A stretch of DNA of 64,000 nt from Enhydrobacter sp. (lineage in GTDB: Bacteria; Pseudomonadota; Alphaproteobacteria; Reyranellales; Reyranellaceae), in NCBI GenBank assembly GCA_025808875.1, contig CP075528.1:2726473-2790472 (forward strand). The letters are read 5' to 3'. A program made the translations under genes and the position numbers. Of the stretch, positions 52,170 through 60,425 are shown piece after piece. Numbering within the stretch: the stretch's first letter is position 1; each line of letters begins with the position of its first letter. The notes below the pieces were generated by a model. The model saw only the letters and a list, made by a program, of their open reading frames with translations. It was not told where the DNA came from and searched no databases.

Positions 52170-53212
52170 GCCCGTTGCTTCCGCCGAATCTGTTTGGCAA
52201 GGGTTGCGCCATCCAATCGCTTTTGGCCAACGCGCAATGACTCGTTGGTCTCATAGAGAAAGTTCTTTGGAACCGACGGATAACCCGCTTCTTCCATACG
52301 ATAGGCGATCTTGCGCGGAGGCGCACCGTTGCCATTCACTCTGACGATTTCGAGGGAGACGCTTATAGAGTTGATTGCAATGCTCGGCCTCATGAACCGA
52401 TTGCAATAGATGGTCTCCGTAAACAGTTTCACGGAGCGTTCGAGAATCTCATCGAGTAAGTATGTGGTGGTCTTAAGTTTCCCGAACTTTTTCGTGAAGT
52501 CTTTCTCATCAAATGAAAAGTGGAGTTCTACCCGCTCGGTATCGGGCTGCACCATCACCGAGTGCAACCCGGAAGCATATTTATGAAATATTTCCGAAGG
52601 CTTTGGCACGCGCTCCCCGTCTAGCAGGAATCTTGCCGCGCGATTTGCCTGGTCGGAGTATTCGTCAGCCAGCCGAACGATAGCGGCAAGCAGTCGAGGG
52701 TGTACAGGCTGGTTGAGAAGTGCTGTCTCAGTCTGGAGTGTGGAAATCGTATCTTTCGATTCGCCGATCTTTCCACCATGGACTCTGGCGATCATTTGAA
52801 TGATCCGCTTTTCAGTGGTGTCGAAACCAGCAGCGGGCCCTAGATCATTCAAGATCTTGGTCGACTCCTGCTCATGCTTCTCTCGTCCGAAGACGTTCCC
52901 AACATCGTGGAGATGAATTGCCATTAGGGTCAAATAAACTTCGTATGGTGTGAGCACGCATTTTTGCCCACGCACAAGATCGCTCGCGCGCCTGATCACC
53001 ACATCTATGTGACCAGGGCCGTGGTCCGTAAGTAGACCTCCATTTGCTGCTGTCGCTCCGGGGTTCACCCACGAGTGATATCGATCCTTAAAGAGGTCCT
53101 TCAGATGAGCGTACCTAGCCACATACTCATTGCTCTTTCCGTCAGGAAACGCGTGCTGATCGGCCGTGCGTTCTTCAAGCCACTTCTCGAGTCCTTGCGC
53201 TGGCAGTTGCAT
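52166..53212 (-). CDS. HD-domain phosphohydrolase
   Basis: Read from ATG 53212 (MQLPAQGLEKWLEERTADQH), the protein has 348 residues. The open frame extends upstream inside the methylase gene but with methylase-like overlap only. HD metal ligands are H64 and H68 (LTDHGPGHIDVV), H102-D103 (IHLHDVGNVFG), H113 (EKHEQES), H145 (ARVHGG) and D183 (VRLADEYSD). All are intact, so it should be an active metal-dependent phosphohydrolase acting on nucleotides or single-stranded nucleic acid. The C-terminal 150 residues (TERVELHFSFDEKDFTKKF) are unassigned. It starts seven bases after the methylase stop and overlaps the ATPase start. Confidence 0.82.
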   Translation of the reverse strand: MQLPAQGLEKWLEERTADQHAFPDGKSNEYVARYAHLKDLFKDRYHSWVNPGATAANGGLLTDHGPGHIDVVIRRASDLVRGQKCVLTPYEVYLTLMAIHLHDVGNVFGREKHEQESTKILNDLGPAAGFDTTEKRIIQMIARVHGGKIGESKDTISTLQTETALLNQPVHPRLLAAIVRLADEYSDQANRAARFLLDGERVPKPSEIFHKYASGLHSVMVQPDTERVELHFSFDEKDFTKKFGKLKTTTYLLDEILERSVKLFTETIYCNRFMRPSIAINSISVSLEIVRVNGNGAPPRKIAYRMEEAGYPSVPKNFLYETNESLRVGQKRLDGATLAKQIRRKQRA

Positions 53213-53219
53213 ATGGTGG

Positions 53220-54311
53220 CTACACTTGCGCGACGAGACTCTGGAATACCGCTTGCGCGAGGAGTGGAGGAACTGCGTTGCCCACTTGTTGTTGTTGTTT
53301 GCCGATAGACCCGAAAAAGGTGTGGCTGTCCGGAAACGATTGAAGACGAGCCGCCTCGCGCACCGAAAGTCCTCGGTTTTGACTTGGATGCACGAGCATA
53401 TTCTTTCTAAAGTTCCCGATAACGATAGAAGGCGCGTCCCAATACAGCCTACGGTAGACACCAGTGTGGCATCGGTCAACGTCAGCATAATTTCTCATAA
53501 GGAAGGCCGGGATACTCTGCCAATTGCCTCCCGCAGGAATATGCTTGTACCGGGCCACGATTGACGGCGCGTTGTTGGTCACTAGATGTCCATCACATTC
53601 CGATTGGCCGCGACGCATTCTCTCTTGGTACTGGCTTGTCGCATCCGTTCGATAAGGAAGCCTGTCTCGATGGTCTCCATTTCGAAGGACTGGGAGGTCA
53701 TGGATTGCGGATCGAACCGAGGTAACTGTCCTGGCTGAGTGTGTCGGAAGCTCTATTGGACGTCGGGACTTCGTACCAACGATGAATAGGCGCGACCTAC
53801 GTTGTGGCACTTCGAAGTTGGCCGCGTTCAGCACACCGGACGTAATCGAGTATCCTTGGCGCTTTAGCCCTCCGACTATTCCGTTAAAGAACACCTTTCG
53901 ACCCTGCTCCAGCAGCCCCGCAACGTTCTCGAACACCACAAAATGCGGATTGAGTCTTGCAGTGATGCGAAGGAATTCTCGGAACAGCCAGTTCTGAGAA
54001 TTGTCAGGGCCGCGCGTGCGCTGATTCGACGTTGAAAACCCCTGGCAAGGCGGCCCGCCAAAAACTATCAGGTCCTTCGAATGGCACTTGATCGGCAAAT
54101 CGACCAACGTGCCAACATCAGCCTCGATGACCAGCGTATTGCGATGGTTGCGTCGGTAGGTCTCTGCGGCGTAGGGATCGCTTTCAACCGCAACCTTGAC
54201 ATCGATGCCGGCGCGCTCGGCGCCCAAAGACATGCCGCCAGCGCCCGAAAATAGGTCAATGCCAATCATTGGAATTCGGCTAGGTCGCGCATGCTCTTTC
54301 AGGTCACTCAA
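53220..54311 (-). CDS. DNA (cytosine-5-)-methyltransferase
   Basis: The 363-residue enzyme has all m5C motifs: I DLFSGAGGMSLG, IV GGPPCQGFS with catalytic C89, VI VVFENVAGLL, VIII QRRSRLFIVG, IX LSVREAARLQSFPD and X QVGNAVPPLLA. Between VIII and IX a target-recognition region of about 130 residues sets specificity, which is not readable. The TTG at 54311 and the ATG at 54269 are both possible starts. No restriction endonuclease is encoded beside it. Instead an HD protein, an AAA+ ATPase and an unknown protein follow, so the methylation may mark self DNA for a novel partner system. The composition is AT-rich against the flanks. Confidence 0.9.
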   Translation of the reverse strand: MSDLKEHARPSRIPMIGIDLFSGAGGMSLGAERAGIDVKVAVESDPYAAETYRRNHRNTLVIEADVGTLVDLPIKCHSKDLIVFGGPPCQGFSTSNQRTRGPDNSQNWLFREFLRITARLNPHFVVFENVAGLLEQGRKVFFNGIVGGLKRQGYSITSGVLNAANFEVPQRRSRLFIVGTKSRRPIELPTHSARTVTSVRSAIHDLPVLRNGDHRDRLPYRTDATSQYQERMRRGQSECDGHLVTNNAPSIVARYKHIPAGGNWQSIPAFLMRNYADVDRCHTGVYRRLYWDAPSIVIGNFRKNMLVHPSQNRGLSVREAARLQSFPDSHTFFGSIGKQQQQVGNAVPPLLAQAVFQSLVAQV

Positions 54312-54360
54312 TCTAAGTTCGCACGAGCAGGCCCATGGCAGATAGATTCGCCATGCGCGT

Positions 54361-54389
54361 TATCCACACTTAAAGATGGCTCTTCTCAA
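54361..54389 (-). promoter_or_regulatory. Candidate promoter of the methylase operon
   Basis: On the minus strand TTGAGA (54389-54384) and TGGATA (54366-54361) are spaced 17 bases apart, 50 bases before the TTG start. It lies in the 91-base gap after the prfB stop, at the right edge of the AT-rich island. The -10 match is only moderate. Confidence 0.4.
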
Positions 54390-54402
54390 GCGACAATGCC
54401 CC

Positions 54403-55525
54403 CTAAGCCGCCTCCTTGTCCCCACCCTCGCCCACGCGCGCCGCTAGGCTGGCCGCCATAAACTCGTCGAGATCGCCGTCGAGCACCTTCTGCGGGTCGG
54501 AGCGTTCGACGTTGGTGCGCAGGTCCTTCACCATCTGATACGGCTGCAGCACGTAGCTCCTGATCTGGTGGCCCCAGCCGATGTCGGTCTTGCTCGCCTC
54601 GGCGGCGAGCCGCTCGGCCTCGCGCTTCTGCAGCTCGACCTCGTAGAGCCGCGCCTTCAGCATCTGCATCGCCTTGGCGCGGTTCTGGTGCTGGCTGCGC
54701 TCCTGCTGCACGGCGACGGCGATGCCGGTCGGGATGTGCGTGATGCGCACCGCACTGTCGGTCTTGTTGACGTGCTGGCCGCCCGCGCCACTGGCGCGGT
54801 AGGTGTCGACCCTCAGATCCTTGTCGAGGATCTCGATGTCGATGTCGTCGTCGACCTCGGGATAGACCCAGACGCTGGCGAAGCTGGTCTGGCGCCGCGC
54901 GTTGCCGTCGAACGGGCTGATGCGCACCAGCCGGTGCACGCCCGATTCGGTCTTCAGCCAGCCGTAGGCGTTGGCGCCGTCGACCTTGAAGGCGCAGCTC
55001 TTGATGCCCGCCTCCTCGCCCGCGCTCTCCTCGAGCCAGGTCACCTTGAAGCCGCGCCGCTCGGCCCAGCGCACGTACATGCGCGCCAGCATCTCGGCCC
55101 AGTCCTGCGCCTCGGTGCCGCCGGCGCCGGCGTTGATCTCGACATAGGCGTTGTTGGGATCGGCGTCGCCCGACAGGAGGGTCTCGAGCCGCGCCTTCCT
55201 GGCCTCCTCGGCCGCCTCGACGAGCGCCCTCTCGCATTCGGCGATGGTGGCCTCGTCCTTCTCGGCCTCGGCCATCTCGATCAGGCCCGCATTGTCGTCG
55301 ACCGCGGCGCGCAGGCGCTTGATGGTGGCGATGGCGGCCTCCAGGCGATTGCGCTCGCGCATCACCTTCTCGGCCTCTTTCGGGTTGTTCCACAGCGCCG
55401 ATTCCTCGGCGCGCGCGTTCAGCTCGGCGAGACGGACGACCGCGCGATCGTAGTCAAAGACGCCTCCTGAGAAGCGCCAGCGACTCCTCGATCTCGTTCA
55501 CCATGGCTTGAGCTTCGGCACGCAT
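54403..55525 (-). CDS. prfB: Peptide chain release factor 2, programmed +1 frameshift
   Basis: RF2 releases peptides at UGA and UAA. The gene is in two frames: a 23-codon 5' part from ATG 55525 ([20 protein letters not shown], then RRL) ends at an in-frame TGA at 55454-55456. The main frame begins [12 protein letters not shown] after the shift and ends at 54403. The total is about 373 residues. The recognition tripeptide SPF is in [12 protein letters not shown] and the catalytic GGQ in [13 protein letters not shown]. The start is supported by GAAAGGTAGACG and lies three bases after the preceding gene's stop. Autoregulation by RF2 level is expected. Confidence 0.95.
55451..55470 (-). promoter_or_regulatory. 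prfB programmed frameshift site
   Basis: Read on the minus strand the site is AGGAGGCGTCTTTGACTA. It has the Shine-Dalgarno-like AGGAGG, the slippery CTT codon, the TGA stop and the following C, the classic CUU-UGA-C signal. Ribosomes shift +1 at low RF2 to make the full protein. Confidence 0.93.
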
Positions 55526-55528
55526 CGT

Positions 55529-56668
55529 CTACCTTTCGCGTGCTGACGGGGTTGTCGTCAAGTGCAGCATGTTGCGGCGTTCGAGCTCGTCCGCGATCGC
55601 CTCGGCGATGATGCGGTAGCCTCGCGCATTGGGATGCCACTGGTTGTAGACGGAGGAGAGACCGTCCTTCCTTACCGGCCCGGCGAAGAGATCATAGACG
55701 TCCAGGGTCGCAAGGCCGGCGCGCTCGGCGCAATCGAGCACGGCGCGGGTGGCACGACGCTCCTCGGCCGCCCGATCTCCAAAGGCCCAGACCGCGTATT
55801 GCCCCACGACCAGGGTCGGAACCTGCAATGCCGCGAGTCTTTGCATCAGCGGACAGACCATCCGCTCGCCGCTGCCAGCCGGCAAGGCGCGCACGTTTTC
55901 CTGATGCCATTCGCTGCGCAGGCGCAGGCGTTCGAGCACCGTGTCGAGCAACACCGACCAGCCGAATGCCGTCTGCAGGAAATCGAGCGTGTCGTGTGGA
56001 TCGGGCGTCGGCGGCACCGGCACGTTGCGCAGCACGAGCTCACCATGCTCGAGCGCGAAATATGGCTTCTCGCGGCCCCACATGCGACTCATCTCGTTGC
56101 GGCGCAGGTTGTCGGCGATGAAGCCGACGACCAGGACGGCGGGCTCGAGTTCCCGGGCGACCTGCTCGGTCCGCAATACCGTCTGGTCGAGACCATAAGC
56201 GCCGACGCCGGCATTGATCGTTCGCCAGTTGAGAAGCTCCTGCAGCGCCACCGGCCACGTCTCGAGGTCGTCGACTTCCTCGCCCTTCGTGTAGGAATCG
56301 CCCGTTGCCACGATCGGCGGGTTCATCACCGCGCCGGCGGCGGGCGGCGGCATGCGGCGAAAGCCCTGCGAGTCGAAATTGGCCCACGGCGAGGCATAGT
56401 TCGGAGCATTGACGAAGCCGAGCACGGGATCGACGACATAAGCGGAGGCGCTGGCAATCTCCGGCCTCCTTGCTTCAAGGCGCGTGGCGAGAACCAGGTT
56501 GTTCCAGTGAAGCAGCGTCGAGGGGCCCCGCAGCAGCCGGCAGCCAATCTCGAGCACCAGCAGGCTGACGATGATCGAGGCCAGCACCAGGGCCACCGAT
56601 GCCAACGGTCGGGCTCGGTCGCCCGGCCGCCCCCGCTCATGCCCCAGCCGGCGACGCAGCCCGCCCAC
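55529..56668 (-). CDS. Membrane-anchored SGNH/GDSL hydrolase-like protein
   Basis: The 379-residue protein has an N-terminal membrane helix (ASVALVLASIIVSLLVLEIG). The SGNH block I GDS motif is in IVATGDSYTKGEEVDDL (Ser near residue 125), and block V is SSVYNQWHPNARGYRIIAEA. The catalytic Asp of the usual D-x-x-H or D-x-H pair is absent, Asn/Gln standing there. Activity may therefore be reduced, or the protein may be a structural relative such as an acyl or sugar O-acetyl esterase. The start GTG at 56668 overlaps the mrcA stop. It lies three bases before prfB and is translated with mrcA. Confidence 0.75.
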   Translation of the reverse strand: MGGLRRRLGHERGRPGDRARPLASVALVLASIIVSLLVLEIGCRLLRGPSTLLHWNNLVLATRLEARRPEIASASAYVVDPVLGFVNAPNYASPWANFDSQGFRRMPPPAAGAVMNPPIVATGDSYTKGEEVDDLETWPVALQELLNWRTINAGVGAYGLDQTVLRTEQVARELEPAVLVVGFIADNLRRNEMSRMWGREKPYFALEHGELVLRNVPVPPTPDPHDTLDFLQTAFGWSVLLDTVLERLRLRSEWHQENVRALPAGSGERMVCPLMQRLAALQVPTLVVGQYAVWAFGDRAAEERRATRAVLDCAERAGLATLDVYDLFAGPVRKDGLSSVYNQWHPNARGYRIIAEAIADELERRNMLHLTTTPSARER

Positions 56669-59196
56669 TAATATGTTTCGCCTGTGCCGCTCAGCGCCGG
56701 GCGGCCGGCGCCGGGGCGGCCGCCGGCGGCACCGCCGCCGTAGGAGGCCGGGCCGCCGCCGGCGAGGTTGGGGTCCAGGGGCGACATGCCGGTGCCGTCG
56801 AGCACGCCCGGTCCCCAGGCATAGCCGTAGCCCGAGCCGGGCTCGGTGCCGGGCTTGAAGACCTCGTCGATGGTGCCGCCCTCGTAGGTCACGCGCGCCA
56901 GCCGCAGGCCGGGCGGGATGCGGAACGGCACCGGCGGCTTGTCCTTGTAGATCGTCTCGGCGATCTGCCGGTAGATCGGCACGGCGTTGCCGCCGCCGGT
57001 CTCGAGGTTGGAGGGGCCGAGCGTGCGCGGCTCGTCGAAGCCCATGTAGATGCCGACGGTGAGGTCGGGCGTGGCGCCCATGAACCAGTTGTCGCGCGCG
57101 TCGTTGGTCGTGCCGGTCTTGCCGGCGATCGGCCGGTTGAGGTTGGCGAGTGCCGCGCCGGTGCCGCGCTGGGTGACGCCCAGCAGCATGTGCACCACCT
57201 GGTAGACCGAGGCCGGGTCGTGGAACGGCCGGCGCGAATCGACGATCTGCGGCGGCTGCGGCTTCGCCCCGGGCGCCGCCTCGCCGCAGCCGCGGCAGGC
57301 GCGCGGCTCGTGGCGGTAGATGGTCCTGCCGTTGCGGTCCTGCACGCGGTCGACCAGCGACGGCGTGATCTCGAGCGCGCCGTTGGCCAGCATCGAATAG
57401 GCCATGGTCTGGCGCAGCACCGTGGTCTCGCCGGCGCCGAGCGCCATCGGCAGATAGGCGCCCATCTCCTCGACCACGCCGAACTCCCGGGCGACCTGCA
57501 CGACGCGCTTCATGCCGACCTGCTGGGCCATGCGCACCGTCATCAGGTTGCGCGACAGCTCGAGGCCGCGCCGCACCGTGGTCGGGCCGAGGAAGTCGCC
57601 GCCGTAGTTGCGCGGCGTCCACACCGGCTGGCCGTAGCCCGGGTCGTAGGAGAACGGCGCGTCCTCGACCACGGTCATCGGCGTGAAGCCCGCGTCGATC
57701 GCGGCGAGATAGACGAACGGCTTGAACGACGAGCCGGGCTGGCGCGCCGCCTGGACGGCGCGGTTGAACTGGCTGAGCCCGTAGGACCAGCCGCCCGACA
57801 TGGCGAGCACGCGGCCGGTCTGCGGATCCATCACCACGACCGCGCCGTTGACGTTGGGCACCTGGCGCAGGCCGTAGCTGTCGGCGGGATAGGGCTTCTT
57901 CGCCTCGTTCTGCGCGACCTTCTCAACGATCACGATGTCGCCGACGGCGACCACGTCGGCCGGCCGGCGCGGCGGGTTGCCGACCCGCTGCTCGGGCAGG
58001 GTCGGCCGCGCCCACGCCATCTCGGCGAACGGGATGGTGCCCGCGGCCGGCTCGCTCTGGGTGGTGGCCCACGGATTGAGCGGCGCAGGGATGGCGATCT
58101 GGACCGACTGCGCGTCGACCCGCGTGACCACGGCGAGCTTCCACTCGGGCAGGCCGAAGAGCGGCCGGCGCTGGACGATGCGGGCGAACTCCTCCTCCCA
58201 GCCCTGGCGCATGTCGGCGATCTGGGCGTGCGGGCCGCGCCAGCCGTGGCGGCGGTCGTAACGCACCAGCCCGTCGCGCAGCGCGCGGTCGGCGACCGCC
58301 TGGATGGCGGGATCGAGCGTGGTGGTGACGGTGAGCCCCGCCTCGTAGAGCGCCTTCTCGCCATAGGCGGCGAGCAGGTTGCGGCGCACCTCCTCGGCGA
58401 AGAAGTCGGCGGTCGCGGTCTCGGTCGTGCTGCGCCGGCGGTAGGCGAGCTTCTCGGCGCGCGCCTCCTTGTATTCCTCGGCGGTGATGTAGCGGTCGTC
58501 GAGCATGCGGCCGAGCACGTAGTCGCGCCGCCAGTAGGCGTCCTTCTCGTTGCGCACGATGTGGTAGCGGTTGGGCGCCTTGGGCAGCGCCGCGAGATAG
58601 GCCATCTCCGACAGGGTGAGCTCGCCCAGCGAGCGGTCGAAGTAGTTGAGCGCCGCCTGCGCCACGCCGTAGTTGCCGCTGCCGAGATAGATCTCGTTGA
58701 GATAGAGCTCGAGGATGCGCTCCTTGGAGAAGGTCTCCTCGATGCGGAAGGCGAGGATGGCCTCGCGGATCTTGCGCGACAGGGTGGCCTGGTTGGTCAG
58801 CAGGAAGTTCTTGGCGACCTGCTGGGTGATGCCCGAGGCGCCTTCCATGCGCCGGCCGGGATGGGTGAGGTTGGTGAAGGCGGCGCGGGCGATGCCCAGC
58901 ACGTCGAGGCCGGGATGGGAGAAGAAGCGCTGGTCCTCGGCGGCGACGAAGGCCTGCAGCACGCGTTTGGGCATGGCGGCGACCGGCACGAACAGCCGCT
59001 TCTCGCGGGCATACTCGGCGAGCAGCTTGCCGTCGGCGGCATAGAGGCGCGTGGTGGTGGCCGGCTGGTAGTCGGCCAGGGTGCCGTGGTCGGGCAGGCC
59101 GTGGCTGAAATGCCAGAACAGGCCGGCGACCGTCGCCACGCCCACGATCATGCAGGCCAGGGCGAAGGCCAGCCCAATCTTCACGAGATTCAACAC
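56668..59196 (-). CDS. mrcA: Penicillin-binding protein 1A (class A PBP)
   Basis: The 842-residue bifunctional enzyme polymerises glycan strands and cross-links peptides at the inner membrane's outer face. It starts with GTG at 59196 after AAAAGGAAC. The N-terminal membrane anchor (LAFALACMIVGVATVAGLF) is followed by the GT51 domain with catalytic Glu in AAEDQRFF (E87). The transpeptidase domain has active-site SSFK in QPGSSFKPFVY (about residue 475), the SRN motif and KTGTT. An inserted OB-like region lies between the domains, and the tail is glycine-rich (GGGPASYGGGAAGGRPGAGRP). Length is normal for alphaproteobacterial PBP1a. Confidence 0.95.
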   Translation of the reverse strand: MLNLVKIGLAFALACMIVGVATVAGLFWHFSHGLPDHGTLADYQPATTTRLYAADGKLLAEYAREKRLFVPVAAMPKRVLQAFVAAEDQRFFSHPGLDVLGIARAAFTNLTHPGRRMEGASGITQQVAKNFLLTNQATLSRKIREAILAFRIEETFSKERILELYLNEIYLGSGNYGVAQAALNYFDRSLGELTLSEMAYLAALPKAPNRYHIVRNEKDAYWRRDYVLGRMLDDRYITAEEYKEARAEKLAYRRRSTTETATADFFAEEVRRNLLAAYGEKALYEAGLTVTTTLDPAIQAVADRALRDGLVRYDRRHGWRGPHAQIADMRQGWEEEFARIVQRRPLFGLPEWKLAVVTRVDAQSVQIAIPAPLNPWATTQSEPAAGTIPFAEMAWARPTLPEQRVGNPPRRPADVVAVGDIVIVEKVAQNEAKKPYPADSYGLRQVPNVNGAVVVMDPQTGRVLAMSGGWSYGLSQFNRAVQAARQPGSSFKPFVYLAAIDAGFTPMTVVEDAPFSYDPGYGQPVWTPRNYGGDFLGPTTVRRGLELSRNLMTVRMAQQVGMKRVVQVAREFGVVEEMGAYLPMALGAGETTVLRQTMAYSMLANGALEITPSLVDRVQDRNGRTIYRHEPRACRGCGEAAPGAKPQPPQIVDSRRPFHDPASVYQVVHMLLGVTQRGTGAALANLNRPIAGKTGTTNDARDNWFMGATPDLTVGIYMGFDEPRTLGPSNLETGGGNAVPIYRQIAETIYKDKPPVPFRIPPGLRLARVTYEGGTIDEVFKPGTEPGSGYGYAWGPGVLDGTGMSPLDPNLAGGGPASYGGGAAGGRPGAGRPALSGTGETY

Positions 59197-59310
59197 ACGT
59201 TCCTTTTACAGGCCCCCCGAGGGTGCCGACAATCTGCGCCTTTTGTGGGGCGTTTTGGTGGAGACTGCCGCTCCCGGCGCAGACCGGGGCGGGCCGCGGT
59301 GGCGCGCCCC

Positions 59311-60084
59311 TCAGGAACCCGGCGGCTGTTGCTGTGACGGCTGTGGCGGAGGCGGAGGCGGAGCGTCCGGCGCGGGACGTGCGGCGGCAGCGGCCGCGGC
59401 CTCGCGTTCGCGCCGCGCCTGCTGCTCCTTCAGCACCCCGCGCGCCGCCGCGCGCACGCGCTCGACGCCTTCCGCATCGGTCTTGCTCAGGATCTCATCG
59501 GCGATGATGTTCATGCGCTGGCCGCGCGGCAGGTCGGGCCGCGCCGCCGCCTCCACCGCCGCCAGGTCCTTCTCCATCCGGCTCGACCCCGCCACCGGTG
59601 CATCCGCCTCCGGTGCATCGTCCTCGCCGCGCGCCGTCGCCACCAGCGCCTGCGCGAACTCCGTGTTCTCCTTCTGCGCCCGCGTCGCCGCCTCGACCCG
59701 ACGCTCCAGATCGCGCTTCTCGATCGAGCGCCGACGCATGTCGAACAGCGCCGACCACGCCAGCGCATCGGCCGCCGACAGCTCGCCCGACGCAACCGCC
59801 GCGATCACCACCTGCTCCGCCTCGTCCACCCCCGCCATCGTGTCGGTGCGCGGCAGGTCGAGCTTCACCACCGCCCCGCGCGGCTGACCGCACACCATGC
59901 GGATCACGAACTTGGCCGCCGATTCGCTGCCCTTGTCCAACGCCTGTTGCAGCACTTCGCGCGCCTGCTCGTACAGCCCCTCCAGCATCGCCTCGCGCGC
60001 CAACGTGGTGTCGTTCTTGCGGCCCTCGGGCCGGCCGACACCGGCCGTGTTGCCCAGGCCAAAGCGTGTGTCCTTCTTCTTCAT
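59311..60084 (-). CDS. Terminase small-subunit-like protein (GRPxGRKN type)
   Basis: The 257-residue protein starts MKKKDTRFGLGNTAGVGRPE at 60084. Its early segment GNTAGVGRPEGRKN is typical of phage-associated DUF5681-type proteins that carry a short DNA-binding leader before the terminase small-subunit-like helices. The next 150 residues are helical, and residues 150-235 form a charged coiled-coil region ending in a proline-rich tail (PAPDAPPPPPPQPSQQQPPGS). It is divergent from a truncated terminase large-subunit gene 341 bases away. It probably belonged to a prophage, and its current function is unknown. Confidence 0.55.
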   Translation of the reverse strand: MKKKDTRFGLGNTAGVGRPEGRKNDTTLAREAMLEGLYEQAREVLQQALDKGSESAAKFVIRMVCGQPRGAVVKLDLPRTDTMAGVDEAEQVVIAAVASGELSAADALAWSALFDMRRRSIEKRDLERRVEAATRAQKENTEFAQALVATARGEDDAPEADAPVAGSSRMEKDLAAVEAAARPDLPRGQRMNIIADEILSKTDAEGVERVRAAARGVLKEQQARREREAAAAAAARPAPDAPPPPPPQPSQQQPPGS

Positions 60085-60425
60085 CGTCGCGATATGCGGT
60101 CGGCCATCGCGATTTGCCAGCGAACCGACGCATCTGACTCTCCCGCAGACGAATCTGACTCTCCGCCGACTCTCCCCGAGGGCCGATCGAACGGGCCTTC
60201 GATGCCGACGCCGTCGGCATCCGCCGCGTTCCGTCGACCAGACGCACCCCCGCGGCCGCTCGAAGCCCCGGCGGCGCCCGCCGTCCGAATAAATCGCCGT
60301 TATTTTCCGCCGCCGCGGAGGTCGAGCCCGGATCGAATCCGCCTTCGATGCCGACGGCATCTGCATCCGCCCGAATCCGTCGACCCGATTAGGCTCGCCC
60401 GAACCCCAGCGGCTATGGTCGCGCC
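60085..60425. repeat. Gap between the two phage-like genes with imperfect direct repeats
   Basis: This 341-base divergent interval holds no gene. Two related stretches of about 60 bases, starting near 60182 and 60328, share the cores GCCTTCGATGCCGACG and CCGTCGACC. Near 60130-60175 a shorter unit, ATCTGACTCTCC, recurs twice with a third CGACTCTCC. The sequence looks like decayed phage regulatory DNA. The two promoters must lie here. Confidence 0.6.

Noticed and set aside
60128..60178. Repeated CTGACTCTCC units considered as CRISPR or att site
   Set aside because: Spacing is irregular, units are short and decayed, and there is no integrase, cas gene or tRNA nearby.
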